Origin: Clostridiales bacterium
Lineage (GTDB): Bacteria; Bacillota; Clostridia; Oscillospirales; Ruminococcaceae
Direction of reading: 5' to 3'
Assembly: GCA_003150405.1 (NCBI GenBank)
Contig: QAMM01000008.1
Span: forward strand, 9,454-73,453
Length of the DNA stretch: 64,000 bases
In this document: one piece after another, positions 36,297 to 45,103 of the stretch
Layout of the letters: every line of letters starts with the position of its first letter
How positions within the stretch are numbered: the stretch's first letter is position 1
Notes under the pieces: model-generated
What the model was told of the DNA's origin: nothing
Databases searched by the model: none
Seen by the model: the letters and a program-made list of their open reading frames with translations, nothing else
Position numbers and translations under genes: made by a program

Positions 36297-38366
36297 TTAT
36301 TCGTGCAGCATTTCAAAATAGGTGGGGAAGGGAAGATATTCTTTGGCGATAATCCCCTCCAAAGAATCGGCTTTGCTGCGGACGGAATCCATCAACGGCC
36401 TTAAAGTACCGGCATAATAGTTGGCTTTTTCTTTCACCGAAAGGAAGGAAGCAGCCTTTTCCAACGCCGTCTCAAGCGTCAACGCTTGAGATGATAGCTG
36501 GTCAATTCCACTGGAAACGGTTTGGAGCAGCCGTTCTTCGGTTTGAATTCCAACCTTCCCCAGCTTTTTCTTCCGTTGGATGCTGTTTGCCAGAAAATCT
36601 GCATACCGGAGATAAGATGGAATGATTTGGTTGTTGATCATATCCAGAAAAACCAGGATTTCTGCGTTAACCCGTTTGATGTACTTATCTATTTTTATTT
36701 GATAACGCGAAGATATTTCAGCCTCTGAATAGATGTTGTATTTTAAAAAGAGCTGGACGGCTTCCGGCTTGACAAAGGCTTCAAATGCTTCAGGAGCGGT
36801 CTCGGCTTTGGGGAGACGTCTCGCTTTTGCCTCCTCATCCCATTCCGCAGAGTAAGAGTTGCCGTTAAAAATGATCCGGTGGTGCTGCTTAAGCATTTCT
36901 TTGAGCAGAGAGTTTAGGGAAAGATAAAAATCCTCTGCGTGTTCCAGCTTGTCGGCCATATTGTGAAATTGCTCAGCCAGAATGGTGTTAAGCACTGTGT
37001 TGCAGACACAAATGGAGTCTGAAGCGCCGACCATGCGGAACTCAAAACGGTTTCCAATAAAGGCAAACGGGGAGGTGCGGTTACGGTCAGACATGCTGAT
37101 GCCGGAAAGCGCGAGCAGACTCTCTCCCAGTTTGATACTGTTTCCGTTGATAAATTCGTCAATCACACCGGTCAGCTCTTCCCCCAGATGGATGGAAACA
37201 ATTTTACTGGGCGCTTCTTCGCCGGCAGAAAGACGCACGTCATTGCTCGCAGTTGCAACAGTGGCACGGATGAGCTCGGCGTATTGATCCACTCCGGATA
37301 AAACGGCGGTGATAATTGCCAAAAACCGTGCGTTCTTGGCGGGCGTGTTGCCATAGCTGAAAAGATTCTCACCGGTATCGGTAAATAAAGACCAGTTATT
37401 GTGCTTGCCAGAACCGTTCATGCCATGAAAGGGTTTTTCGCTTAAAAAGCAGACGTACCCCATTTTTTTTGCTTCCCGCTGCAGGATTTCACGCACCATA
37501 AAATCGTGGTTGGCAGCCAGTTCAACTTTTTCATATTTAATGACCAGCTCATGCTGGTTGATGGCAGCTTCGTTGTGCTTGACGCTGACCGGCACACCCA
37601 GCTTCCAAAGTGCCTGTTCGACCGCTTTCATGTAGCGGCCGACATCTTCTTCAATAAGGCTCATATAGTGCTTTTCAACCGATTTAATGAGCTTCTGGCC
37701 TACCAGGGTTCGTTCACACATCAGCAGGTCGTCCCGGGCGTCCACATATTCCTTTTTTACCAGGAAATACTCCTGCTCAATACCGTCCATCATATTGATT
37801 TTCTGGGTGGAAGTATCGCCGAACAGGCGGAGGAGCCGCAGGAGCTGATCGCTCAGCGCCTTGCAGGAATTTAACAACGGCGTACGTTTATCCAGTGATT
37901 CCCCTTTGATGGAGGAGAGCAGGGTTGGGATACAGAGAACCTTTCCATTGGAGTCCTCTTTGATAAACATGGGGAAGGTGTAATCCCACTTGATTTTACC
38001 GCGCGCCTCAAATATCTCCCGCAGGCCGCCGTTTGGAAAAGAGGAAGCGTCAGCGTCCTCGCCGCTCATCAGTGTGCTTTCGGGCAGCTCATAGGAGGTT
38101 GTGCCATCGTCAGAAACGGTCAAAAAGCTGGTCTGCTTTTCGGCAGCCACACCAGTGAGCGGCTGAAACCACTTGGAATAATGGGTTGCGCCTTTTTCCA
38201 TTGCCCAGTCTTTGGCAGCCATTGCCACCTCCTGCGCCAGCGTTTTGTCCAACATGGCCTTTCCGCAGAGTACATCCTGATACTTTCGGTAGCTTTCTTT
38301 GGACAGGCGCTCCCGCATGGTTTCATTACTGAGAATGTTGGTTCCAAAATCGGTGTTCATAGTCAT
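36297..38366 (-). CDS. glnA: Glutamine synthetase type III
   Basis: This 689-residue enzyme is a GSIII, much longer than the roughly 450-residue GSI. Recognisable GS blocks are GIEQEYFLV, NQHELVIKYE, SEKPFHGMNGSGKHNNWSL (ATP/metal region) and NRTSPFAFIGNRFEFRMVGAS. It condenses glutamate and ammonia. The start ATG 38366 lies 5 bases after GGAGG; ATG 38360 is also possible. It is monocistronic with its own promoter and terminator. GSIII is common in Bacteroides and Clostridia. Confidence 0.95.
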   Translation of the reverse strand: MTMNTDFGTNILSNETMRERLSKESYRKYQDVLCGKAMLDKTLAQEVAMAAKDWAMEKGATHYSKWFQPLTGVAAEKQTSFLTVSDDGTTSYELPESTLMSGEDADASSFPNGGLREIFEARGKIKWDYTFPMFIKEDSNGKVLCIPTLLSSIKGESLDKRTPLLNSCKALSDQLLRLLRLFGDTSTQKINMMDGIEQEYFLVKKEYVDARDDLLMCERTLVGQKLIKSVEKHYMSLIEEDVGRYMKAVEQALWKLGVPVSVKHNEAAINQHELVIKYEKVELAANHDFMVREILQREAKKMGYVCFLSEKPFHGMNGSGKHNNWSLFTDTGENLFSYGNTPAKNARFLAIITAVLSGVDQYAELIRATVATASNDVRLSAGEEAPSKIVSIHLGEELTGVIDEFINGNSIKLGESLLALSGISMSDRNRTSPFAFIGNRFEFRMVGASDSICVCNTVLNTILAEQFHNMADKLEHAEDFYLSLNSLLKEMLKQHHRIIFNGNSYSAEWDEEAKARRLPKAETAPEAFEAFVKPEAVQLFLKYNIYSEAEISSRYQIKIDKYIKRVNAEILVFLDMINNQIIPSYLRYADFLANSIQRKKKLGKVGIQTEERLLQTVSSGIDQLSSQALTLETALEKAASFLSVKEKANYYAGTLRPLMDSVRSKADSLEGIIAKEYLPFPTYFEMLHE

Positions 38367-38411
38367 TTCCCCCTCCATTCGTTGAATGCTTTTCTTGTGC
38401 TTCTTTTCTCA

Positions 38412-38440
38412 TGCTAGCATAAAAGGGCGCCATTGTCTAT
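38412..38440 (-). promoter_or_regulatory. Promoter of glnA
   Basis: On the minus strand TAGACA (38440-38435) and TAGCAT (38417-38412) are 17 bases apart, giving a leader of roughly 40 bases. Confidence 0.6.
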
Positions 38441-38582
38441 ATGAAAAAATGTAGAATCTTACAGGGGAGATCTACTACCAAGCGAAGGCCGAAAAACGAA
38501 AACCGATTGGTTCCAACGCAACCTTAGAGAAGGAGAGCGGATAAAATGCAGCTGGTGTTATAAAAAGCGGATCGAAATAGAA

Positions 38583-38618
38583 AAAACGGCGCGGAGTTAT
38601 CCACGCCGTTTTGGGAGG
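38583..38618 (-). terminator. Terminator of the sigma/anti-sigma operon
   Basis: AAAACGGCG and CGCCGTTTT arms with inner GGA/TCC pairs lie directly past the stop of the anti-sigma gene. Confidence 0.8.
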
Positions 38619-40094
38619 TTACTGGACCGGAATTTGAACGCCCCAGATTTCAAATGCAGCTACTTCTGACACATCGATGATTTCCGGGAGGAACCAATCG
38701 ACGGAATAGCTTCCGTCTCTCGTAGAACCACCGAAATGATTGCCGCAAGGGACAACATCGCCGTTGGTTAAAATTAATTTTGCATTTCTACAACCTTGAA
38801 ACTCCATTTTACCGTTGGCGCAGGTACCATCTATATTTACTTTTGCATTTGTGATATTGAGAGAACGAATGGTGAGCCTGAAATCATCGTATTCCGTACT
38901 TACGTTGATTTCCTTTGTGATGCTGGATTGATCATAGGACAATGATATTGGAATTTGAAAGGTCTCATTGTTGTAATAGGCTTTGGCAGAGCTATGGATC
39001 GAACACATTTGCATATTCTGGAGTAGTTCCGGCGTAACATTTTCGTCCGTGCTGGTACAAAAACCGAAAACCAGACGTCCGTCACGTCCCTGAACAATTT
39101 CGGTGGCGATCAGGTAATCCCGTTCGCCATTCTCATCGGTGCTGTAAAGTTGAAGCCCCTTTAGAACGGTTTCCAGCGCCTCGTCGTCCGTGCCGGGAAC
39201 GATGCTGAGGTAAAGCCAGTCGGCATAATAAACTTCAGGTTCTTCGGAGTCGGTACTTGCGAGAAAACCTCCTCCGCTGGGAATAAACCCAAAATTGTCA
39301 ATGTAGGCGGTCGGATAACGCTCCGAAAAATGGATTCGGTTCTCGCCTTCCGGCAACGTATAGCGGTAGGTTTTGTCGGTGCCGTCCCAGCCATCGGGAT
39401 TTTTAATGTTGACAAATTCCCCACAGGGAGTTCCCTGTTCCAGAAGCGCGGCAACGTTTGCAGAGGCGAATCCAAGATTATCAAAATAGAAGGAATCCTG
39501 ATAAAATTTACCCAGATGTATGGTGGCGTTACATCCCTCTGCAAGGCTGACGCCGTCCGGAATACCAGCAGTTCCCTCGTATTTTAACAGAGCCGCGGAA
39601 CTGCCGTCCTCGATTGGAGCCAATGTGAGATTAGAGGTTTTTCCGTTTTCAAATTCCAGATAAGATTTTTCGAAAAGCCCGTATTCACCGTAAGTCCGGT
39701 CTCCGAATTCCCGCAGCAGTGGGGTTCCGTCCAGGCTTTTTACGGTAATATCAAAATAAGCAATTCTGGCGTCGCCGGTCACCGCATTTACCGTTATGGC
39801 AAGGTTGCCGCATATAGAGGTTGCTCCGTTGGCAACAACACGCCCGCTGTCAATATCTTCGTGGAAGATATTCTCAAAGTGCGAATCATATCTTTCCGAA
39901 AGATAACGGTAGGAAAGAACGGTACCGGAACAAATTGCAACAGCCAATATGACTGCAATTACAATTCTTGCGGCCCGCGGTATTCTGCGGCGGATTCTAC
40001 GGTTTTCCACCTGGTATTGCTGCATATCCAGCAAATGTTCCGGAACGGGCTGGCGGTCAAAGGTTTCTTTAAATAGTTCATGGAGCTGTTTCAC
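38619..40094 (-). CDS. Probable membrane anti-sigma factor
   Basis: The 491-residue protein has a short cytoplasmic N-terminus (about 1-40), one transmembrane helix (about 42-62) and a large extracytoplasmic beta-rich region of about 430 residues. This is the topology of DUF4179-type anti-sigma factors, to which I think it belongs. The GTG start overlaps the sigma-factor stop as GTGA, with SD GGAGGGTG, so it is translationally coupled. It presumably holds the sigma factor at the membrane until an envelope signal arrives. The signal is unknown. Confidence 0.75.
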   Translation of the reverse strand: MKQLHELFKETFDRQPVPEHLLDMQQYQVENRRIRRRIPRAARIVIAVILAVAICSGTVLSYRYLSERYDSHFENIFHEDIDSGRVVANGATSICGNLAITVNAVTGDARIAYFDITVKSLDGTPLLREFGDRTYGEYGLFEKSYLEFENGKTSNLTLAPIEDGSSAALLKYEGTAGIPDGVSLAEGCNATIHLGKFYQDSFYFDNLGFASANVAALLEQGTPCGEFVNIKNPDGWDGTDKTYRYTLPEGENRIHFSERYPTAYIDNFGFIPSGGGFLASTDSEEPEVYYADWLYLSIVPGTDDEALETVLKGLQLYSTDENGERDYLIATEIVQGRDGRLVFGFCTSTDENVTPELLQNMQMCSIHSSAKAYYNNETFQIPISLSYDQSSITKEINVSTEYDDFRLTIRSLNITNAKVNIDGTCANGKMEFQGCRNAKLILTNGDVVPCGNHFGGSTRDGSYSVDWFLPEIIDVSEVAAFEIWGVQIPVQ

Positions 40095-40573
40095 AGCTTA
40101 TCACCCTCCATGTGTTCCTTAAGAGCTTTCCGTGCGCGGCTCAGACGTTTTGCCGCGGCCTGATAGCTGATGCCTAACAACTTTGCAACCTCTTCGAGCG
40201 GCAGGTCTTCATAATAGGTCAGGTAGAGTATGGTGCTGCATTTCTGCGGCATGCGGCGCAGAATATCCAGCAGAAAATTTTCTTCTGTCGGGAACGGTTC
40301 TGTGCAGGTTTCCAAAGGAACGGTTCTTCGGTACCATGCAGTTTGATACAGGCTTTTCCGCCGGTTGACCGTTGCTTTGATCAGCCAGGCTTTCAGATGT
40401 TCTTCATCGTTGAACCTGGGCCTGTACTTGATAAGCCGCATGAAAACCTCCTGGAAAATGTCTTCTGCGTCGGATTCTTGGGCGGTCTGCGCCCGCGCGA
40501 GATGCCAGACCAGTTGCTGGTATTTTTCAATGATTTGCGCAGGATTGTTCAAATCCAGAGGTGTTTGATGCAT
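40091..40573 (-). CDS. ECF-type RNA polymerase sigma factor
   Basis: The 160-residue protein has sigma region 2 (DAEDIFQEVFMRLIKYRPRF, LKAWLIKATVNRRKS) and region 4 (LPLEEVAKLLGISYQAAAKR) with no regions 1 or 3, the extracytoplasmic-function architecture. The start follows GGAGGGGGGAG. It forms a two-gene operon with the coupled membrane protein that follows. Targets are not identifiable; such sigma factors usually control their own operon. Confidence 0.93.
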   Translation of the reverse strand: MHQTPLDLNNPAQIIEKYQQLVWHLARAQTAQESDAEDIFQEVFMRLIKYRPRFNDEEHLKAWLIKATVNRRKSLYQTAWYRRTVPLETCTEPFPTEENFLLDILRRMPQKCSTILYLTYYEDLPLEEVAKLLGISYQAAAKRLSRARKALKEHMEGDKL

Positions 40574-40688
40574 CTTAAACTCCCCCCTCCATCACCCTAT
40601 ACACCCCATAACATTTGCTTTTTTGACACCGGTAGAAAAATATTTCAAAATATCAAGCAATGTACTGGAAATTTGAAGAAAAACGCGC

Positions 40689-41558
40689 CTATGAACCAAT
40701 AAAGGATTGCTTTAGATATTCTGAGGGGGATTTCCCCATGACCTTTTTAAAGACGCTGCTGAAATACAGAGGATCCCGGTATCCCACGGCGAAACCAGTT
40801 TCCGATACATTCAATGACGTTTCGCGGAGCAGGCGCGCCGCTTCGTTGATGCGGATGCGGGTGTGGTACTGATTAATGGAAAGACCGGTTTTTTTCCGGA
40901 ACACGGTGCAGAGATATTTATAGCTCAATCGCATATACAGTGCAAGCTCCTCCGAACTGAGCGGCTGACGGCTGTGTGCTTCCAGAAAATCAATGGTTTT
41001 CCGTACCGTGATGTCGGCTTTGTCTCGTTTTTGTTCTTGGTGTGCGGCCTGGTAAAGGTCGGCCAGGAGCTGAAACAAAATTGAATTGACGCGCACGGGA
41101 CGGAGCAGGCTGGGGGAATGGTAGATCTCTAAAAGCTCCCGTATCCGCTGTTCTGTTTTCCCGCGTGAGGATGCGGCGTGCTTTGGCAAGGCAAGGTAGC
41201 AGCGGTAATCGGAAAGACTGAGTTCCTGCTGTTTGACGCTGGTGACAAAGTCGCCGTATTTTTGGTATCCATCCAGTTGGCCGGAGGAGGAAAAATGCAC
41301 ATAAAACCATGCGGTACCGGCTGGTATCACAGCTTCTCCCCAGTGATGGACGCCCGCTTTCAGAAAAAGGAATTCACCTTCCCGTACGCGGTGGGGAGTG
41401 CCGTCTTCCACCACCTGTATTTCACCGTGAAACAGATAAATTAGGACATGTTCGTCCATGATACGGTCCTGATGGATAAAAGGGTGCTGGGCGGTTACTG
41501 CCCCGGCAACACTGATAAGCGGCAATTCATCAAGCCTTAAACAAATCTCGTGGCTCAT
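40689..41558 (-). CDS. AraC family regulator (divergent to GH127 gene)
   Basis: The 289-residue protein has an N-terminal cupin-like domain (EHVLIYLFHGEIQVVEDG, GEFLFLKAGVHHWGE) and a C-terminal double helix-turn-helix (about 185-285) with LSSEELALYMRLSYKYLCTV and SETGFAVGYRDPLYFSSVFK. It is transcribed away from the GH127-GH5 operon, which it likely activates. Start at 41558 after AGGAGGAAC; an in-frame upstream ATG has no ribosome binding site. Confidence 0.88.
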   Translation of the reverse strand: MSHEICLRLDELPLISVAGAVTAQHPFIHQDRIMDEHVLIYLFHGEIQVVEDGTPHRVREGEFLFLKAGVHHWGEAVIPAGTAWFYVHFSSSGQLDGYQKYGDFVTSVKQQELSLSDYRCYLALPKHAASSRGKTEQRIRELLEIYHSPSLLRPVRVNSILFQLLADLYQAAHQEQKRDKADITVRKTIDFLEAHSRQPLSSEELALYMRLSYKYLCTVFRKKTGLSINQYHTRIRINEAARLLRETSLNVSETGFAVGYRDPLYFSSVFKKVMGKSPSEYLKQSFIGS

Positions 41559-41629
41559 TTTGTTCCTCCTACGATATAGAACCGGAATATTTTCCATGTT
41601 TTCTGCCCTGTGGATGATAGAGATTATAC

Positions 41630-41667
41630 CACAACTCCGTTATAATAAAAAGCAATACAGAGTTGTG
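41630..41667. promoter_or_regulatory. GH127 promoter with flanking inverted repeat
   Basis: CACAACTC (41630-41637) and GAGTTGTG (41660-41667) flank a TATAAT at 41641-41646. There is no good -35, so the promoter probably needs an activator, and the arms may be an operator or a hairpin at the 5' end of the mRNA. Confidence 0.5.
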
Positions 41668-41696
41668 CCACATAACCAAAACAGGAGGTCAATGCC

Positions 41697-43577
41697 ATGT
41701 TTTTTCAGCCTTTTGCGGCCGATGCGGTCAAATTGTCCGATGCTGAGCTGCTTCGCCGCCGGAATGACAACCGCCGGTATATGATGAGCCTTTCCAGTGA
41801 AAACCTTTTGCTGAATTTTACCCATGAAGCGGGACTGCGTCTCTCGTTTAATTCCGGTGAACAGGCCGGGATGCACGGGGGATGGGAATCCCCTCTCTGC
41901 CAGCTTCGCGGCCATTTTCTAGGCCATTGGCTGTCTGCGGCGGCCATGCATTATGCCGCTACCGGGGATATGGAGGTCAAAGCCAAGGCGGATGCGATTA
42001 TCGCTGTACTGGGGGAGTGCCAGCAGTCCAACGGAGGAGAGTGGGTTGGATCTATCCCGGAAAAATACCTGACCTGGATCGCGCAGGGGCATGCGGTTTG
42101 GGCGCCACATTATACGCTGCACAAAACCTTGATGGGTCTTTTGGATATGTACGAAATGACGGGGAATGAACAGGCGCTTTCCATTGCGGTGAACTTTGCC
42201 AAATGGTTTTTCCGCTGGAGCGCACAGTTCACCCGTGAAGAGTTTGACAACATCCTCGATGTGGAAACCGGCGGTATGCTGGAGGTCTGGGTGCAGCTCT
42301 ATAACATCACGAAAGAACCGGAGCACATGGAACTGGTTGACCGCTATTACCGCGGCCGCCTGTTTGACGCTTTGCTGCGCGGCGAGGATGTTTTGACCAA
42401 TATGCACGCCAATACCACCATCCCGGAGGTTTTAGGCGCGGCACGGGCGTATGAAGTGACCGGCGAGCAAAAGTGGATGGACATTGTAAAGGCCTATTGG
42501 GATTCTGCCGTGACCGAGCGCGGCACCTATGCAACCGGGGGTCAGACCTGTGGGGAAATTTGGACGCCAAAGCATGAAATGAACGCCCGCCTCGGCGATA
42601 AAAACCAGGAGCATTGCACCGTTTACAACATGATGCGTCTTGCGGAGTTCCTGTTCCGTTGGACCGGAGAAGCGCGTTTTATGGATTACTGGGAGCGCAA
42701 CCTTTACAACGGAATTCTGGCGCAGGCGTACTGGGACGGACAAAGCAATTACAGTCATGGACAGCATGCGGAGCATCCCAAAACGGGATTGTTAACCTAT
42801 TTTCTCCCGCTGCGCGGCGGTTCCCAGAAATTCTGGGCCTCTGAAACGCAGGATTTCTTCTGCTGCCACGGTACTTTGGTGCAGGCAAACGCCGCACACA
42901 ACAATGGGATGTATTATTGGAATGAAAACGGTATTGCGGTCTGTCAGTATTTTGATTCGTCTTTGTCCGGTTCCATTGCAGGCGTGCCGGTCCGCCTGGT
43001 GCAAAAAATCGACACACTGGCAGGTACCGATCACCTGTCGTCTGATTCCGCAGGCAAGCAGGCCATCGGTGCGGTGACAAGGACCTATCTGCACGATCCG
43101 AACAAACTCGCCTCCCGATTGATCATTCAGGCGGAGATGCCGGTGGAGTTTACGCTGCAAATCCGCATTCCAAGCTGGATTAAGGCAGAACCGATGTTGT
43201 ACGTCAATGGGGAAGCGCAGCCGGTTGCCGACAACGGTAAAGGGTTTATGAGCATTACCCGCGTTTGGCGGCAGGATGAAGTCTATTTTGAATTCCAGAA
43301 AGGGATTACGGTTTGCCCGCTGCCGGGGGATGAAAGCAAAGTGGCCTTTTTAAACGGCCCGGTTGTACTCGCCGGGCTCTGTGAAGAAGAGCGGATGCTT
43401 TACGCGGACAAGGGTCAGCCGTTGGAAACCCTTTTGGAGCCAGACAACGAACGGGAGTGGGCAAACTGGAAGCAGACCTTTCAGACTACAGGACAGGAAC
43501 GTGGTATCCGGTTCTGGCCGCTGTACCAGGTAGGTTATGAAAAATACAGTGTTTACTTTCCCGTTAAAAGGCGGTAG
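41697..43577 (+). CDS. GH127 beta-L-arabinofuranosidase-like protein
   Basis: The 626-residue protein belongs to the DUF1680/GH127 group, (alpha/alpha)6-barrel enzymes that release L-arabinofuranose by cysteine-glutamate catalysis around zinc. The zinc/catalytic cluster is visible as E305 and C307 (QEHCTVYNM) and C389-C390 (FFCCHGT), matching the Glu-x-Cys and Cys-Cys pattern of characterised HypBA1. No signal peptide, so it acts on imported oligosaccharides. Start after AGGAGG. The GH5-like gene follows 52 bases downstream. Confidence 0.88.
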   Translation: MFFQPFAADAVKLSDAELLRRRNDNRRYMMSLSSENLLLNFTHEAGLRLSFNSGEQAGMHGGWESPLCQLRGHFLGHWLSAAAMHYAATGDMEVKAKADAIIAVLGECQQSNGGEWVGSIPEKYLTWIAQGHAVWAPHYTLHKTLMGLLDMYEMTGNEQALSIAVNFAKWFFRWSAQFTREEFDNILDVETGGMLEVWVQLYNITKEPEHMELVDRYYRGRLFDALLRGEDVLTNMHANTTIPEVLGAARAYEVTGEQKWMDIVKAYWDSAVTERGTYATGGQTCGEIWTPKHEMNARLGDKNQEHCTVYNMMRLAEFLFRWTGEARFMDYWERNLYNGILAQAYWDGQSNYSHGQHAEHPKTGLLTYFLPLRGGSQKFWASETQDFFCCHGTLVQANAAHNNGMYYWNENGIAVCQYFDSSLSGSIAGVPVRLVQKIDTLAGTDHLSSDSAGKQAIGAVTRTYLHDPNKLASRLIIQAEMPVEFTLQIRIPSWIKAEPMLYVNGEAQPVADNGKGFMSITRVWRQDEVYFEFQKGITVCPLPGDESKVAFLNGPVVLAGLCEEERMLYADKGQPLETLLEPDNEREWANWKQTFQTTGQERGIRFWPLYQVGYEKYSVYFPVKRR

Positions 43578-43629
43578 AATAGAGTCAAGCAGAGTAGCGT
43601 TCCAATCAAAACAATAGGGAGGCATATCC

Positions 43630-44925
43630 GTGAAAAAAACAGTTGATTATTCCAAACTCCGCGGCTTTAACTACACCCAAAGTAATGTCTGGAATGATGC
43701 TGAATTCTGGGAGAAGTATAACCATGACATTGTGGACCGGGAAATGGGCTATGCGGAAAAACTTAATCTCAACAGCGTACGAATCTTTTTAACCTACCCT
43801 TTCTATGCCAAAGGCGGCGAGCGGTTTCTTGCCAATGTAAAGGATTTTGTTCAGACTGCGTGGAAGCATGGCATTTCCACCAACCCCATTCTGTTTATGG
43901 GCTTCCGTTTTCTGGAGGAGGATTTTGAACGCAAATCCCATGACGGTCCTGGCCTTCCCCCGCTGACCAAAACCATTGAGGATAAGTCCTGCTGGGCCAT
44001 TGGCGAACGATATGTAGACGCGGTAATTGACGCTATTGGAAATGAACCCGGCCTGCTGTTCTGGGACATTGCCAACGAGCCTGGCTATACTGATGACTTC
44101 GTCAGTTGGTATGACGATGAACCGGAATATCTGGAGACCTTCAGTGCGCGCCCGGATATGGCTGACCTGCGCGACAAGCAGGAAAAAACCTGGGAAATTG
44201 TCCGTCATTTCTGCAAATACGTCAAACAAAAAGATCCGAATCACGATATCGGCGTTGGGAATATCTTCATCTTTGAGACCGAACCTTCCGGAACGGCCGA
44301 TTTGGTGGACGTCATTGTCTTTCACGATTATTCTGCAACCCGAGGCCGGATGCACAAAATCTACGACATGGCGGTTGCTCTCGGCAAAAAATACAACAAG
44401 CCGGTTGTCAACAACGAAACCGCCTGCCTCTGCCGTGGCAATCCGTACGACATGACCATTGAAATTGCCGAGGAATACGGCATTGGCTGGTATTTGTTTG
44501 AGCTAATGATCGGTAAGGACGGCTGGAACCGTGCCCACGGCATCGTTTATCCGGACGGAACCATCCGCGACCCTGCTATTATTGCGGCGTTATATGGCTT
44601 CTACCGCAAACGGGACGAGGGAATTATTCGTGTGGACGTCAACCAGGAGGATTATGTCACCGAGCTGCTCAAGCGGGTCAATATGCTCATGGAGGACACC
44701 CGCCGCAATCACCGCGTTGACCACAGCACCGACGCGGAGGAGGTTTTGGAGCTCTGTGAATACGCCGCAAATATTCTGGAAGCAGGCGAGCTGGTGCCGA
44801 TGAATTATCCGCCGACGGCAAGGGTTGCCGCTTACCGCCGGCAGCCAAATCCGGATGTGGAAGAGCTGAAAGACTGGCTGTTTGAACTGGCTGATACCCT
44901 CAAAAAAGCCTGCCGGATTGTCTGA
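43630..44925 (+). CDS. GH5/cellulase-superfamily glycosidase
   Basis: The 431-residue TIM-barrel hydrolase has a probable acid/base E150 in WDIANEPGY and a nucleophile E263 in VVNNETACL, the spacing expected for clan GH-A. No signal peptide is present, so it is cytoplasmic. GTG 43630 follows GGGAGG by 7 bases. It is second in an operon with the GH127 enzyme, suggesting joint turnover of a plant or host glycan oligosaccharide. The C-terminal 90 residues beyond the barrel have no recognised domain. Confidence 0.75.
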   Translation: MKKTVDYSKLRGFNYTQSNVWNDAEFWEKYNHDIVDREMGYAEKLNLNSVRIFLTYPFYAKGGERFLANVKDFVQTAWKHGISTNPILFMGFRFLEEDFERKSHDGPGLPPLTKTIEDKSCWAIGERYVDAVIDAIGNEPGLLFWDIANEPGYTDDFVSWYDDEPEYLETFSARPDMADLRDKQEKTWEIVRHFCKYVKQKDPNHDIGVGNIFIFETEPSGTADLVDVIVFHDYSATRGRMHKIYDMAVALGKKYNKPVVNNETACLCRGNPYDMTIEIAEEYGIGWYLFELMIGKDGWNRAHGIVYPDGTIRDPAIIAALYGFYRKRDEGIIRVDVNQEDYVTELLKRVNMLMEDTRRNHRVDHSTDAEEVLELCEYAANILEAGELVPMNYPPTARVAAYRRQPNPDVEELKDWLFELADTLKKACRIV

Positions 44926-44950
44926 TAGAATTGGTAAAGTGTTTTGCTGG

Positions 44951-44979
44951 GCGGCCCCATTGGTTTGGGGCCGCTTTTT
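44951..44979 (+). terminator. Terminator of the GH127-GH5 operon
   Basis: GCGGCCCCA pairs with TGGGGCCGC around a short loop, followed by TTTTT. Confidence 0.9.
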
Positions 44980-45023
44980 GTGACGAAAAAAGGTAAAATT
45001 CCAGTGCGTTTTTGGTGTTGGAA

Positions 45024-45052
45024 TTGCTATTTTACCGCAGTTATGCTATGAT
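45024..45052 (+). promoter_or_regulatory. Promoter of the Fe-S aldo/keto reductase
   Basis: TTGCTA (45024-45029) and TATGAT (45047-45052) with 17-base spacing. Confidence 0.55.
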
Positions 45053-45103
45053 AATTTTAGCTTGAGCTTTATTTTTTAAACTTTTTCTGAAAGGGTGAAT
45101 CGC

